In this document: piece by piece, positions 40,800-50,584 of the stretch
Position numbering within the stretch: the first letter of the stretch is position 1
Layout of the letters: each line of letters opens with the position of its first letter
NCBI GenBank assembly: GCA_032027125.1
Contig: JAVSMQ010000001.1
Coordinates: 3,082,872-3,146,871, forward strand
Source of the DNA: JANJTB01 sp032027125
Lineage (GTDB): Bacteria; Bacteroidota; Ignavibacteria; Kapaibacteriales; UBA2268
Direction: 5' to 3'
Length of the DNA: 64,000 nucleotides
The notes under the pieces: model-generated
Database searches by the model: none
What the model saw: the letters and a program-made list of their open reading frames with translations, nothing else
What the model was told of the DNA's origin: nothing
Made by a program: the position numbers and the translations under genes

Positions 40800-42410
40800 C
40801 TATGGTCTGATATTTACTTCAACTGAAGGTGGAAGATGCTTGTTGAATTCAATCAAATTTATTTTCAATCTAACAGCTTCTTCAAGATTTACCGCATAAA
40901 ATGTCACTCTATCCTTAAAGCATCCGATATTATTTGATATTTTCCAGTCACCTGCTTCAATCCATGACTGTGGAATGTAATCCAGAAAAGCTTCTTTATA
41001 TAGAATTGCAATTTTTGCATTTTTATTCTTGGCGAGTTTCTCAATTTCATCAGCATTGAATTTTTTTGCAATTCTTAGTTTTAAAGGCTCGATACTTCCG
41101 AGTGATACAAGGTCAAGCAGCTTAATATTTGTAAAATAAGTGCAGGCTCCGATATCCCCGAGAGTTACTGTATAATTGTCGTAAAATTGACCAAGAAATC
41201 CTGCCATCTGATATTGCTGCTCATATATATTGCGAGACATCGTTGAAACGTCTGTGATTGAGTTGAAAGTACGGATGCTGCAGGACATTATCATCAATGC
41301 AGTAAGAGCAAGTACAGCAATTCTTAGTTTTCGTTCACCGAATTTTATAATATCGGCAATATTTAGAGCAACCGCTATGAGACCAATAACAACAATATAG
41401 GCTTCATATCTGTAAACCCAGCCGGTTTTAGCAAAAGTCAGATGCATGATAATGAGCAATAAAGTGATTATCAGCCAGATATTTTTAGATTCAAAGTAAC
41501 TCCTACGATATTGATGATTTACATAAAGCAGTCCGGCTGCACTTATAAAAATTGTCAATAAATGATGTTCCTTCATAAGTTTTGGAATCCATTTCAGCGG
41601 GTACAAGAGTATGCCGATTAAATCCATAGTTTCGGGTTTGGTGCTTTTAAGTAATATCGAATTTGGAAGCGGCATCCATCCGTTTGATAGCGAAATCAAA
41701 CCGTAAACAGCAAGTGGAAGTACAGCAGCAATGAATATATATAAGGTTTTTTTGAATTCTTTTTTTGTCAGCAAAAATATTATTGCTATAAAAATAAGAA
41801 ATATACCTTCAAATCTGGCTCCCGTTACCAATGGAGCTATCAAAATCAAATTTCGGAAATCAGAATTTCTGTTGTCAGACAAATATTTGACCAATGCGGA
41901 AATAAATAGCAAATTCACTAAAATCTGAATTGTATGCTCCATACCGCTGAGAGTGAGTATGACTATGGGTGCTGATAATGCTATTATAGCAGTGATGATA
42001 AAAAGTAAGAATCCTGACCAGATAAATCCTCTTTTATTAGTATTGGTTTTGTTGCTCGTAATATAATAATCAGACTTTAATAGATTGAAAATTACAATGA
42101 TTATCAAATATGATGTAATGAAATTAATCATAAGTGGTAAAAGCTGATTATTACCAAAAATCAGCATAGTGAATGAAAGGATTAATGTATAGAGCAATGA
42201 TGATGAACTTGAAGAAAACTCATGACGGGTCACACCCCAGATTCCATGATTTGAGAAATTATTTGCAATTGAAAGATGAATAAAGGTATCATCAAGCGGA
42301 TAAATATAATTACCGTCACAATTCTGAGATATTTCAATTGTCTGAAAAATTACGATTGCTATAAATACAATCCCTGCTAAAAATCTGTAAATGTTCAAGT
42401 TTGTTATCAT
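40800..42410 (-). CDS. Polytopic membrane protein, probable GT-C-like glycosyltransferase
   Basis: 536 residues with about eleven transmembrane helices and a soluble C-terminal part of roughly 120 residues. The first periplasmic loop has YPLDDTFIHLSIANNFSNHG, resembling the Asp-Asp motif after helix 1 in lipid-sugar-using (GT-C) transferases. RYEAYIVVIGLIAVA and the C-terminal DIGACTYFTNIKLLDLVSLG are typical of dolichol-mannose-type relatives. It would use a polyprenyl-linked sugar to glycosylate a lipid, polysaccharide or protein outside the membrane. The donor and acceptor are unknown; the family call is by topology and motif only. Confidence 0.65.
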   Translation of the reverse strand: MITNLNIYRFLAGIVFIAIVIFQTIEISQNCDGNYIYPLDDTFIHLSIANNFSNHGIWGVTRHEFSSSSSSLLYTLILSFTMLIFGNNQLLPLMINFITSYLIIIVIFNLLKSDYYITSNKTNTNKRGFIWSGFLLFIITAIIALSAPIVILTLSGMEHTIQILVNLLFISALVKYLSDNRNSDFRNLILIAPLVTGARFEGIFLIFIAIIFLLTKKEFKKTLYIFIAAVLPLAVYGLISLSNGWMPLPNSILLKSTKPETMDLIGILLYPLKWIPKLMKEHHLLTIFISAAGLLYVNHQYRRSYFESKNIWLIITLLLIIMHLTFAKTGWVYRYEAYIVVIGLIAVALNIADIIKFGERKLRIAVLALTALMIMSCSIRTFNSITDVSTMSRNIYEQQYQMAGFLGQFYDNYTVTLGDIGACTYFTNIKLLDLVSLGSIEPLKLRIAKKFNADEIEKLAKNKNAKIAILYKEAFLDYIPQSWIEAGDWKISNNIGCFKDRVTFYAVNLEEAVRLKINLIEFNKHLPPSVEVNIRP

Positions 42411-42671
42411 TATTTCAATCGCCGCTTATCCGAAAAAAAATAATCCTGCTTTATAAATACTAAAGTTTATGAGGATTAAGTTATCTTAAATTAAGTTGCA
42501 AAAGTAATAATAAATCTTGATTAATCAATTTATACCGGATGCAAAATCAACACATTTATACAAAATTCAGAAATATAAATCTTTCCCAAAAGAAAATTTG
42601 TAATTAATAATATTTCTTGTTAATTTAGTATAATTGAAAGAGAAATATTTCCAAAAATAAATTGCAGATTT

Positions 42672-44369
42672 ATGAAAAATAGAAACAAAGTTAGTTCTGT
42701 AATATTAATTATGACTTTTGCATTGAGCTGTCAAATATTTGCTCAGAATGTAAATGATTTTATAGTAGAAGGTAACTCCGACCTTGAAAATGATAAGTTA
42801 AGAGAAGCTGTTGAGCATTTCGACAATGCTATTGAGCTTGACCGAAACTCATTTCTGGCTTATTACGGCAAAGGGGTTGCTTATGATAAACTTGCAAAGT
42901 TTGATACAGCTTTGTATTATATCAGAAAATCCATCAAGTATAAAAATGATTTTGGTAAAGCCCACTTTATGTCCGGATTAATCAGATACAAATTGAAACT
43001 GTTTTCAAAATGTATTCATGATTTTGATATGGCAGTTAAATATGACCGTCAGAATACTGATGCCATTAATCTGAGAGCTTATGCAAAGGATAAAGTTGGT
43101 CTGTACGAATCGGCAGCAATTGATTTCCGGATTTTATCTGAAAAAATACCCGAAAACAGAAAATTCCCTCTTCTATTAGGAATATCTCTGATTAAAATGG
43201 ATAGTCTTCATTCTGGAATTGTGCAGATGAATAATTTGATTTGTCAATATCCTGATTATGATACTGCTTATTTTTACCGCGGAATGGCTGAACATTTATA
43301 TAAGAAATATGACAGTGCTTTGGTATCATATTCAAAGGTATTGGAATTAAACCCGAAATATTTTGAAGCAATGAATTTCAGAGGCAGATGTCTGCAGGAA
43401 AGGGACTCAACGTCTGAAGAAAATGATGACCTGCGAAACTGGAAACTAATCAGACCGGATGGAATTCAATATTATACTGATTTAGGCTATGACTGCTTTT
43501 ATAATAGTGATTTCAGGAACTCAATACTACATTTCAGAAAAGTTTTGTCTCTCGATTCAAATAATGCAGATGCGTATTATAATATTGCAAACGCATATTT
43601 TGAAATGGACTATAATACATTAGCAATCTTTTATGCAAATAAGGCATTGGAAATTAATCCTGAAAAAACTGATGCAAATTTCATAAAATTAAAAGCACAT
43701 TATTGGTTATATTATACACGGAAACACACAGTTTTTTATGATTTAATAAGTGAAAGATACGGTTTTTATTATCAAAGATATACACTAAGTTATCAAAATC
43801 ATATAGACAGTTTAGAATATTTGTCAGAAATAATTCTAAAGGAGGACCCTTTTAATCATAAGTGCTATAGAATAATGGGAGATTTATACAGACATGAAGA
43901 TGAATTTAAAAAAAGTTTAAATAATTATAATAAAGCATTGGAAATAAGTCAGGAACCTATTGTTTACTATCTTAGGTCAATTCTTCATTATTGGGATGAC
44001 AATCATGATGAGGCATTGGGTGATATAGACAAAGCAAGGGAGTTGGACCCTGATGATATTGATTATATACTTACAAGAGCTAATTATTTAACCGATAGAG
44101 GTGATGCAAAGGAAGCAAACAGAATATTTGATGAACTTATTGAGACTCAAATGGATTTGAGCCGGATTTACTACACTCGGGGTCGTATTAAATATGAAAT
44201 TTCTGAAAATTTCAGAGCAGCAATTCTTGATTATGATAAAGCTATTGAAATTGACCCTTATTATGCAATTGCTTATCTATACAGGTCCACAGCAAAAAAA
44301 GATATTGATGACGAAGCAGGAAGCAAGGTTGACTATCAGTTATACGAGAAATATCGCGGCAGACAATAA
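42672..44369 (+). CDS. Secreted tetratricopeptide-repeat protein
   Basis: 565 residues with a signal peptide (VSSVILIMTFALSCQIFAQ) and some twelve TPR units throughout, for example LREAVEHFDNAIELDRNSFL, YDSALVSYSKVLELNPKYFE, YNTLAIFYANKALEINPEKT and FRAAILDYDKAIEIDPYYAI. The repeats form a long right-handed superhelix for protein binding in the periplasm or at the surface. No enzymatic part. The convergent HNH gene ends 11 bp downstream. A similar TPR protein is encoded at 57006. Confidence 0.88.
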   Translation: MKNRNKVSSVILIMTFALSCQIFAQNVNDFIVEGNSDLENDKLREAVEHFDNAIELDRNSFLAYYGKGVAYDKLAKFDTALYYIRKSIKYKNDFGKAHFMSGLIRYKLKLFSKCIHDFDMAVKYDRQNTDAINLRAYAKDKVGLYESAAIDFRILSEKIPENRKFPLLLGISLIKMDSLHSGIVQMNNLICQYPDYDTAYFYRGMAEHLYKKYDSALVSYSKVLELNPKYFEAMNFRGRCLQERDSTSEENDDLRNWKLIRPDGIQYYTDLGYDCFYNSDFRNSILHFRKVLSLDSNNADAYYNIANAYFEMDYNTLAIFYANKALEINPEKTDANFIKLKAHYWLYYTRKHTVFYDLISERYGFYYQRYTLSYQNHIDSLEYLSEIILKEDPFNHKCYRIMGDLYRHEDEFKKSLNNYNKALEISQEPIVYYLRSILHYWDDNHDEALGDIDKARELDPDDIDYILTRANYLTDRGDAKEANRIFDELIETQMDLSRIYYTRGRIKYEISENFRAAILDYDKAIEIDPYYAIAYLYRSTAKKDIDDEAGSKVDYQLYEKYRGRQ

Positions 44370-44380
44370 CTGAAATTGTC

Positions 44381-44896
44381 TTAATCCATGAATAAGAAAG
44401 GTTTCCAGGCTTCTTCAAGCACTCCGATATGCTGCTTAAGAAATATTATATGATTTGGTTTTCTTGGCATAGTCAAAAGCGGCATATCAGCTTCTTCCGG
44501 TGTGCGGTTACCTTTGCGGTTGTTGCACCTTACGCATGCTGCAGTAAGATTTTCCCATGTATCCATTCCGCCGCGGGATTTTGGGATTATATGGTCAATG
44601 GTGATTTCGACAGATTTCTTGTTGCAATACTGGCATCGGTTTCCATCGCGTTTGATAATATTTTTTCGTGAAAGTTCAACACTTTTGAAAGGGATTTTTA
44701 TATAAGTAAGCAATTTAATAATGCTTGGAAAAGGATAACTGTTACTTACCGAACGAATTCTTTTATTTTTCCGTTCCGCTACCAATTCGGCTTTCATCAA
44801 ATAAATCAAAATAATTGCTTTTTTGGGAGAACATATACTTATCGGTTCGTAACTTTGATTGAGAACCAATACTTTGCCGCCGAGTGCGGGATTCAA
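44381..44896 (-). CDS. HNH endonuclease
   Basis: 171 residues. The C-terminal half has a complete HNH site: CQYCNKKSVEITIDHIIPKS (zinc Cys pair and the DH of the active site), RGGMDTWENLTAACVRCNN (the Asn and the second Cys pair) and RKGNRTPEEA. The N-terminal half (GGKVLVLNQSYEPISICSPK) is the usual partner segment of this widespread, mostly chromosomal family. The start is taken as TTG 44896; the frame is open further upstream, so the start is uncertain. The target and role are unknown. Confidence 0.85.
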   Translation of the reverse strand: MNPALGGKVLVLNQSYEPISICSPKKAIILIYLMKAELVAERKNKRIRSVSNSYPFPSIIKLLTYIKIPFKSVELSRKNIIKRDGNRCQYCNKKSVEITIDHIIPKSRGGMDTWENLTAACVRCNNRKGNRTPEEADMPLLTMPRKPNHIIFLKQHIGVLEEAWKPFLFMD

Positions 44897-45346
44897 GTAC
44901 CCGCTTATACTTGCTGAAACACCATTATTACTATAACCGTATTCGTATTCTTTATACCTAAGACCGAAAACAACCTCCGTATTTAAATATATTGTTAAGT
45001 CGTAAAAATGACCGATTTTATTTTATAAAAATATATTTATGTGAAAATAGGAGGGAAATAAGCAATGAAAATATATTTTTGAATTAGTTCTATAATTAGG
45101 TTTGTATTATAAATGTTAATCACCTTCTCTTTTCTTTTGGATAAAGTAAAAATTTTATTTTACATTTGCCACATTTTTAATTGCTTGGTCAGTTTTCAGT
45201 GGAAAAAAAAATGGTATTTTTATGGATTGAGCAGAATAAAAATATTAAGACTCTATAATCGTTCAAAATAAATGATTTCAATTCGGTTGATATTTTAAGT
45301 ATTGAAAAAAATAAATTATGATATTTTGGGAAAAAGGTTAAATATT
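44897..45346. other. 450-bp divergent spacer with one clear promoter
   Basis: Between the HNH gene and the TumE-type pair. The promoter at 45136-45168 faces the toxin pair and would give a leader of about 170 nt. No other structure seen. Confidence 0.5.
45136..45168 (+). promoter_or_regulatory. Bacteroidota-type promoter for the TumE-type pair
   Basis: TTTG (45136-45139), 21 bp, TACATTTG (45161-45168), a full match to the consensus. Confidence 0.6.
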
Positions 45347-45661
45347 ATGCTTACACTTGAACTAGATATTCAAACTGAAAAACGTTTCAGTAAATTACTG
45401 AACATACATGGAAGTAACTATGCAAATTTAATTAATTCATTGTTTGATTATCGTATTAATGAACTAAATAAAGGAATTCGTAATATTGAATTAGACTTTA
45501 CAGCCTTTGAAAAAAAATATAAAATTAAATCCTCAGATTTTTATAATAATTATATAAATGGACTATTTGGCGATGATAGTCATAACGACGATTTTATGAT
45601 TTGGAGTGGCGAATATGAAAGTTATATTGAATTTCAACAAGAATTAAAACAATTATTATGA
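45347..45661 (+). CDS. Putative antitoxin of a TumE-type pair
   Basis: 104 residues from the ATG at 45347 (a TTG at 45302 is also in frame). LTLELDIQTEKRFSKLLNIHG then LINSLFDYRINELNKGIRNI resembles small ribbon-helix-helix-like regulators, followed by an acidic tail (YINGLFGDDSHNDDFMIWSG). It overlaps the DUF6516 gene by 4 bp (ATGA). Proteins of this type commonly precede DUF6516 genes, so an antitoxin role is likely though inferred from order. Confidence 0.65.
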   Translation: MLTLELDIQTEKRFSKLLNIHGSNYANLINSLFDYRINELNKGIRNIELDFTAFEKKYKIKSSDFYNNYINGLFGDDSHNDDFMIWSGEYESYIEFQQELKQLL

Positions 45662-46032
45662 TAACGCAATATTTCCGGAATTTTAATAATAATGTTAATA
45701 GTTTGGATTTTGTACTTAACTCTGAAATTAAAATTAGAAAAATAAATGATTTTCTTGGAATAATTGAAGGAAATTTAACATTCGAAAGTGGTGTTTTAGA
45801 TATTTTAGAAGTTATTAAAGTTACAGAAAATAAAATAACTAAAAAAAAATATAAATACAATTTTCGAAGTATAAAAAATGAATTGATTTTTCGTTATGAT
45901 AATGCACCACATCATCAGGATATGTCAACCTTTCCGCATCACAAACATATAAATTCCGAAATAATTGAAAGTAATGAGCCGGATATACTTCAAGTTTTGG
46001 CAGAAATAAAAATATTTCTAACAGAAATTTGA
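45658..46032 (+). CDS. TumE-family (DUF6516) toxin-like protein
   Basis: 124 residues with the family signature near the C-terminus: FRYDNAPHHQDMSTFPHHKH, a His-rich conserved block, and before it the beta-rich KKKYKYNFRSIKNELIF. TumE proteins are the toxin half of a toxin-antitoxin system; the mechanism is not settled to my knowledge. Translational coupling to the 45347 gene and a strong terminator after it define a two-gene operon. Confidence 0.8.
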   Translation: MITQYFRNFNNNVNSLDFVLNSEIKIRKINDFLGIIEGNLTFESGVLDILEVIKVTENKITKKKYKYNFRSIKNELIFRYDNAPHHQDMSTFPHHKHINSEIIESNEPDILQVLAEIKIFLTEI

Positions 46033-46072
46033 TTTAATGATTTACAGATTATCCTATTATTCTAATTTTTCA

Positions 46073-46106
46073 CAAAACCGCCGGATATTAATTTCCGACG
46101 GTTTTG
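46073..46106. terminator. Bidirectional terminator between the TumE-type pair and the Tricorn-like gene
   Basis: AAAACCGCCGGA (46074-46085) pairs with TCCGACGGTTTT (46094-46105), with one mismatch. The A-run on the left and T-run on the right let it work in both directions between the convergent genes. Confidence 0.8.
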
Positions 46107-46122
46107 CAAAATATAAAAAATA

Positions 46123-49100
46123 CTACTTCCCGAACTCATTTTTCTTGTTCGGTATTGGCGGAATTGCCGGAAGTTTCGGTTTTTTATTCGTTTTTTGAAG
46201 TTCGAGTACCATTTCGATTGCTATATTGAGCTGCTGGTCGTTGCCTTTGTATTCCTGCCAGGGGTCGTTATCAACCTCTACATCCGGAACCATACCCTCG
46301 TCTTCGAGTACCCATTTTCCGTCAGCACCGAAATTCGATACTTCGGGTTTGTTGATGCTGCTGCCGTCAAGAAGGGGGAGACTGCCGTAAATACCTACCA
46401 CACCGCCCCAGGAACGCTTGCCGATTACCGGACCCAGCCCAAGAGCCTTAAACTGGTATGGGAATAAGTCACCGTCCGACATAGACTGTTCGTTGATAAT
46501 ACATACCATCGGACCGGTCATAACGGCATCCGGATTTGTCAGAACTTTTTCCATATTTCTGCCGTACTTGGCAATTACGAGTTCGCGGCGTAATCTTTCG
46601 ATAATCATTGGTGATACATTGCCGCCTCCGTTGTAGCGGTCGTCAATAATCAATCCTTCTTTACCAAGCTGGGGGTAAAAATAACGTACAAACCAGTTCA
46701 GACCGTTATTCGGCATCATATCAGGAATATGGATGTAACCAATTCTTCCGTTTGTAGCGGAATCTACTTTTCGGCGGTTTGTCTCGACCCAGTCAAAATA
46801 TCTTAATGTCTGCTCGTTGCCAATGGTTTTCACATCCACAGCTCTTGAATCGCTTCCGGCAGAAGATTTCGCTACTTTTATCCTAACGAATTTATTTGCT
46901 TTATTCATAAGTTCGGAGTAAGGTGTTTTGGTTTGGTCGAGTTTCACTCCGTCAATCTCAACTATATACTCGCCTTCTTTTATATTAAGACCGGGTTCAG
47001 TAAGCGGTGAACGGATTGAATTCTCCCAATTCATTCCTTTATAAATCTTTTTAATTTTGTAAGAACCCGCTTTCTGGTCAAATTCAAAATCGGCACCAAG
47101 CAAACCTACAGCAACCGGGTCAACTTTAGGCATATCTCCTCCTGAAACATAAGCGTGTCCTGCATCAAGCTCACCTATCATTTCGCCGATAATATAAGTC
47201 AAATCCGTACGGTGTGAAACATAAGGCAGAAGTACTTCATATTTTTTGCGGATTGCTTCCCAGTCATAACCGTGCATATTCGGGTCATAAAAGAAATCTC
47301 TGAAATGGCGCCAGGATTCATTGAAAATCTGAGTCCATTCCGCACGTTTATCAAGTATAGTCTGCATTTGTGATAAATCAAGTTTGCCATCTTTCGGAGT
47401 AATTTTTTCAGTAAGTTTTGTTATATAATAATCTGAACCGCTTCTGAAAAATATGCTTTTTTCATCGTGACTAATATCAAAATTATTGATAGCTCCGACT
47501 TCTTTTTCTTCTTTACCTTCGAAATCATAATAGAACATTGTGCCCGGTTTATCTCTTTCATTACGGACGTAATATAATTTATGGGTTGACAGCGGTGCAA
47601 GATTTGTATAATTACCGGCTGCTGTCGGCATTTTGAAAATTCTTTCCTGAATGTTGTTGAAATCAATATTTACAACTACATTCTCATCTTTCTTTTCTTT
47701 TTTCTTTTTGGCATCGCCTTCAGGGTCTTCCTCATCATTTTCATATACGGCAAACGGATTCATTATTGAATCCTGAAAAGTGATTCCGTAAACATTCGAC
47801 ATAAAATTGTACTGATAGTTGTATTCAAAATTACCCATTGAAGGCTGGAAATTCCTGTCTGATACAAATAGCAGTAAATTTCCGCCCGGAGTAAATTTCG
47901 GATTATATGAGCTAAATAATTCGCTTGTTACGGGAACTGATTTGCCTGATTCCAGCGAATAAATCTTTATCTGTCCGATTCGCGATTCAGGATAATCCAC
48001 ATAAGCTATCCATTTACTGTCGGGAGACCAGTCATAGTCTGAAATATTCCAGATACTTGATTTTGCAATGTTTGTCTGCTTTTTGGTTGCAATATCTATA
48101 AAATATACATTACGGGTATTATCATAAGTTAGTAGTTTTTTGCTGTCTGGCGACCAATCCAATGAATATCTGTAGAATTTGCCGTTGCTTGTAAGCTGCA
48201 TTTTGTCGCTGCCGTCAGGTTTCATCAGATAAATTTCGTCGTTGCCGGATTTATCGCTGATATAAGCAATCCATTTTCCGTCGGGTGACCAGGCTGCGGC
48301 ACGGTGATGAACTCCGGGTTCTTTTGTAAGATTTTCAATATTGCCTTTGCTTGCCGGAACTGTAAAAATTTCACCTCTTGCCGAAAACAAAGCACGTTTC
48401 GCATTTGGCGATACATCTGCAGAGCTGATTTTTTTGGAAACACTTTCAAGTGAAGGACGGATTGATGAAAAATCATTTGTAATATAGATGTCTATTTTAC
48501 TGACTTGTTCAGTAGCCAAATCCATCAGATAAATGTAGCCGCCATTCTCGAAAGCTATATGTTTAGTTCCCAGCGAAGGAAATTTCACATCATAATTATC
48601 AAAATTTGTAATTTTTTTTGTTTGTTTGGATGTGATGTCATAGCAGAACAGATTCATTGTAAAATCGCGGTCGGAAAGATAATAAATCTTATTTCCTGCC
48701 CACATCGGAATGACATCCTGAAACTTATTATTTGTTATATTTTCCGATTCACCGGTTTTGAGGTCTACAATTCTAATATCGTCAGCCTGTCCGCCGCTGT
48801 AACGTTTCCAGGTGCGGAATTCTCTGAAAATACGGTTGTAAGCCATTTTGGTACCGTCTGCATTTAATGAGGCAAAGCCGCCTCTTGGAATTGGCAGTTG
48901 TTCGGGAAGTCCGCCGTCTTTGCTGATAAAAAACAGTTGTGCGGCAAGAATATTCCAGGCATTTTGTCTGCTGCGGTATAGAATTCTCTGCCCGTCATTT
49001 GTCCACTGCATAATGATTTTATCAGGTCCCTGACGCTCTGCCACGCCGCTTTCCATAAACGAATACGTAATACGTTTGGGATTTAAGAAGCCAAACTTGT

Positions 49101-49383
49101 CACCGAGACCGACAGTATAAATTTCATTGTTACCGTCGTATTCGGCAGTAAAAGCAAGTGATTTACCGTCAGGAGAAAACCGCGGGAACTGCTCTAATCC
49201 CTCGGATGTAGTTAATCTTTGCGCCTGTCCGCCGGTTATTGGAGCCAGATATATATCGCCTCCATAAACAAAAGTCACCTGATTGTCGGATGTATTGGGA
49301 TATCTGAGCAGTCTTGCTTCCTGAGCAGATAGAATGCCCGAAAATATAAAGATGCCTATAAGAAGTGCATATAATCTTTGCAT
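46123..49383 (-). CDS. Tricorn-like S41 peptidase with beta-propeller
   Basis: A 1086-residue exported protein (signal peptide ALLIGIFIFSGILSAQ). The N-terminal 600 residues are TolB/WD40-like propeller blades (FPRFSPDGKSLAFTAEYDGN, AAWSPDGKWIAYISDKSGND, DWSPDSKKLLTYDN, DYDWSPDSKWIAYVDYP). There follow a helical bundle, a PDZ domain (about 780-850, LNIKEGEYIVEIDGVKLD) and the S41 catalytic domain (GRIGYIHIPDMMPNNGLNWF, the nucleophile Ser in IINEQSMSDGDLFPYQFKAL, and IGKRSWGGVVGI). This is the Tricorn-homologue layout for degrading peptides, here in the periplasm. Confidence 0.93.
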   Translation of the reverse strand: MQRLYALLIGIFIFSGILSAQEARLLRYPNTSDNQVTFVYGGDIYLAPITGGQAQRLTTSEGLEQFPRFSPDGKSLAFTAEYDGNNEIYTVGLGDKFGFLNPKRITYSFMESGVAERQGPDKIIMQWTNDGQRILYRSRQNAWNILAAQLFFISKDGGLPEQLPIPRGGFASLNADGTKMAYNRIFREFRTWKRYSGGQADDIRIVDLKTGESENITNNKFQDVIPMWAGNKIYYLSDRDFTMNLFCYDITSKQTKKITNFDNYDVKFPSLGTKHIAFENGGYIYLMDLATEQVSKIDIYITNDFSSIRPSLESVSKKISSADVSPNAKRALFSARGEIFTVPASKGNIENLTKEPGVHHRAAAWSPDGKWIAYISDKSGNDEIYLMKPDGSDKMQLTSNGKFYRYSLDWSPDSKKLLTYDNTRNVYFIDIATKKQTNIAKSSIWNISDYDWSPDSKWIAYVDYPESRIGQIKIYSLESGKSVPVTSELFSSYNPKFTPGGNLLLFVSDRNFQPSMGNFEYNYQYNFMSNVYGITFQDSIMNPFAVYENDEEDPEGDAKKKKEKKDENVVVNIDFNNIQERIFKMPTAAGNYTNLAPLSTHKLYYVRNERDKPGTMFYYDFEGKEEKEVGAINNFDISHDEKSIFFRSGSDYYITKLTEKITPKDGKLDLSQMQTILDKRAEWTQIFNESWRHFRDFFYDPNMHGYDWEAIRKKYEVLLPYVSHRTDLTYIIGEMIGELDAGHAYVSGGDMPKVDPVAVGLLGADFEFDQKAGSYKIKKIYKGMNWENSIRSPLTEPGLNIKEGEYIVEIDGVKLDQTKTPYSELMNKANKFVRIKVAKSSAGSDSRAVDVKTIGNEQTLRYFDWVETNRRKVDSATNGRIGYIHIPDMMPNNGLNWFVRYFYPQLGKEGLIIDDRYNGGGNVSPMIIERLRRELVIAKYGRNMEKVLTNPDAVMTGPMVCIINEQSMSDGDLFPYQFKALGLGPVIGKRSWGGVVGIYGSLPLLDGSSINKPEVSNFGADGKWVLEDEGMVPDVEVDNDPWQEYKGNDQQLNIAIEMVLELQKTNKKPKLPAIPPIPNKKNEFGK

Positions 49384-49516
49384 AATTTTAAAGCCTTGAA
49401 AAATATTAATTAATTAATTTATACAAAAATACGTTTTTTATGTGAAAAAGTAAAGAATTGGAGAGGAAAAAAATGAGTGAGTGATAAATGAAATAGTTAT
49501 TTTAACAATTCTGATA

Positions 49517-49789
49517 TTATCTCAATTTCAACTTTTTAGATTGCGATTTAAATTTATCTGTTGGAATAACATTCAATTCACTAAGAAACTCTTTCATACT
49601 TTGTTTCTTCAGTTTCCAGGAACTTAGTAATTCGACTTGTTTGAATGCTTCAGACAAATCATTTTTTAAATTAAACATTTGCCTGTATCTTTTCATTTCA
49701 TTTTGCAGATTTTCCCAATTGGCAATTGGAATCTGTACGGCTGTAACCGCTCCTGAAATGTCATTAAGATATAATATTTCGTTTGACAT
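49517..49789 (-). CDS. Small antitoxin-like protein
   Basis: About 90 residues from the ATG at 49789 (a TTG at 49810 would add seven). EILYLNDISGAVTAVQIPIA then NWENLQNEMKRYRQMFNLKN and LSEAFKQVELLSSWK looks like the antitoxin half of Bacteroidota RelE-type pairs: a short beta hairpin followed by a long helix. No toxin frame follows it within the spacer to the Tricorn-like gene, so it is an orphan. The function call is weak. Confidence 0.5.
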   Translation of the reverse strand: MSNEILYLNDISGAVTAVQIPIANWENLQNEMKRYRQMFNLKNDLSEAFKQVELLSSWKLKKQSMKEFLSELNVIPTDKFKSQSKKLKLR

Positions 49790-50584
49790 ATGCAACGTTA
49801 AAATTTTCAATATTTATTTTGACGAATAATTATGTAGTTTGTTATATAAATTTTCATTGGAATTAATATGTAAACTCTCTTGGGGGAAAAAATAATTTGT
49901 GAGAAATATTTGAGATATTGTCAGTACCTTGATTTGACTGTTAAAATGATAAATGATGAAATAATCAAAATCCATTGAACCATCTAAGACATATAAGAAA
50001 ACATAAGGAAATAATTTTTGTGTGCTTATGTGCCTTATGTAGTTTAGAAAGTTGTCTTTAATTAATCTGAATTTGAACCACATAAGACATATAAGAAAAG
50101 ATAAGGAAATAATTTTAGTGTCCTTATGTGCCTTATGTGTTTTAGAAATTTGTCTTTAATTAATCTGAATTTGAACCACATAAGATACATGAGAAAAGAT
50201 AAGGAAATATTTTTTGTGTCCTTATGTACCTTATATGTTTTAGAAATTTGAATATAATTAATCTGAATTTGAACCATATAAGACATATAAGAAAACATAA
50301 TGAAATATTTTTAGTGTCCTTATTTGCATTATGTGTTTTAGAAATTTGTCTTTAATTAATCTCATTTTGAACCACATAAGACACATAAGAACTCATAACG
50401 AATCGGGGCAAGGTGTAGAATTTGCTATTATAAAATTGCTCTTATTAGCTTCTATTAGTTCTCATCTGATACATTTTAAAAATATTTTGCAATTTTTTGT
50501 AATTTATATTTTTTTTTCATCAAAATTTAACTTAATTTGCATTTTTATAAATTTTAATTTTTGAATAAATATCAGAGATTTGTC
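49790..50584. other. 795-bp spacer dominated by a 98-bp tandem array
   Basis: The array spans about 49976-50400. Several frames in it are open by chance because the unit lacks stops in one reading; none has gene-like start or composition. The last 180 bp are plain AT-rich leader of the M6 protease gene. Confidence 0.7.
49976..50400. repeat. Tandem array of 98-bp palindromic units
   Basis: The marker TGAACCA starts at 49976, 50074, 50172, 50270 and 50368, exactly 98 bp apart each time. Each unit has an imperfect inverted repeat (CACATAAGACATATAAGA facing CTTATGTGCCTTATGTG) and a conserved AT-rich part (CTTTAATTAATCTGAATTTG). Four full units and a partial fifth. The spacer is conserved along with the palindrome, so it is not a CRISPR. 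Confidence 0.9.

Noticed and set aside
49814..50298. Small minus-strand proteins within the 98-bp array
   Set aside because: Their sequences simply translate the repeat, differ by unit and show no start signal or family.
49976..50400. CRISPR array
   Set aside because: The 98-bp period has conserved sequence all through the unit, with no unique spacers and no cas genes nearby.
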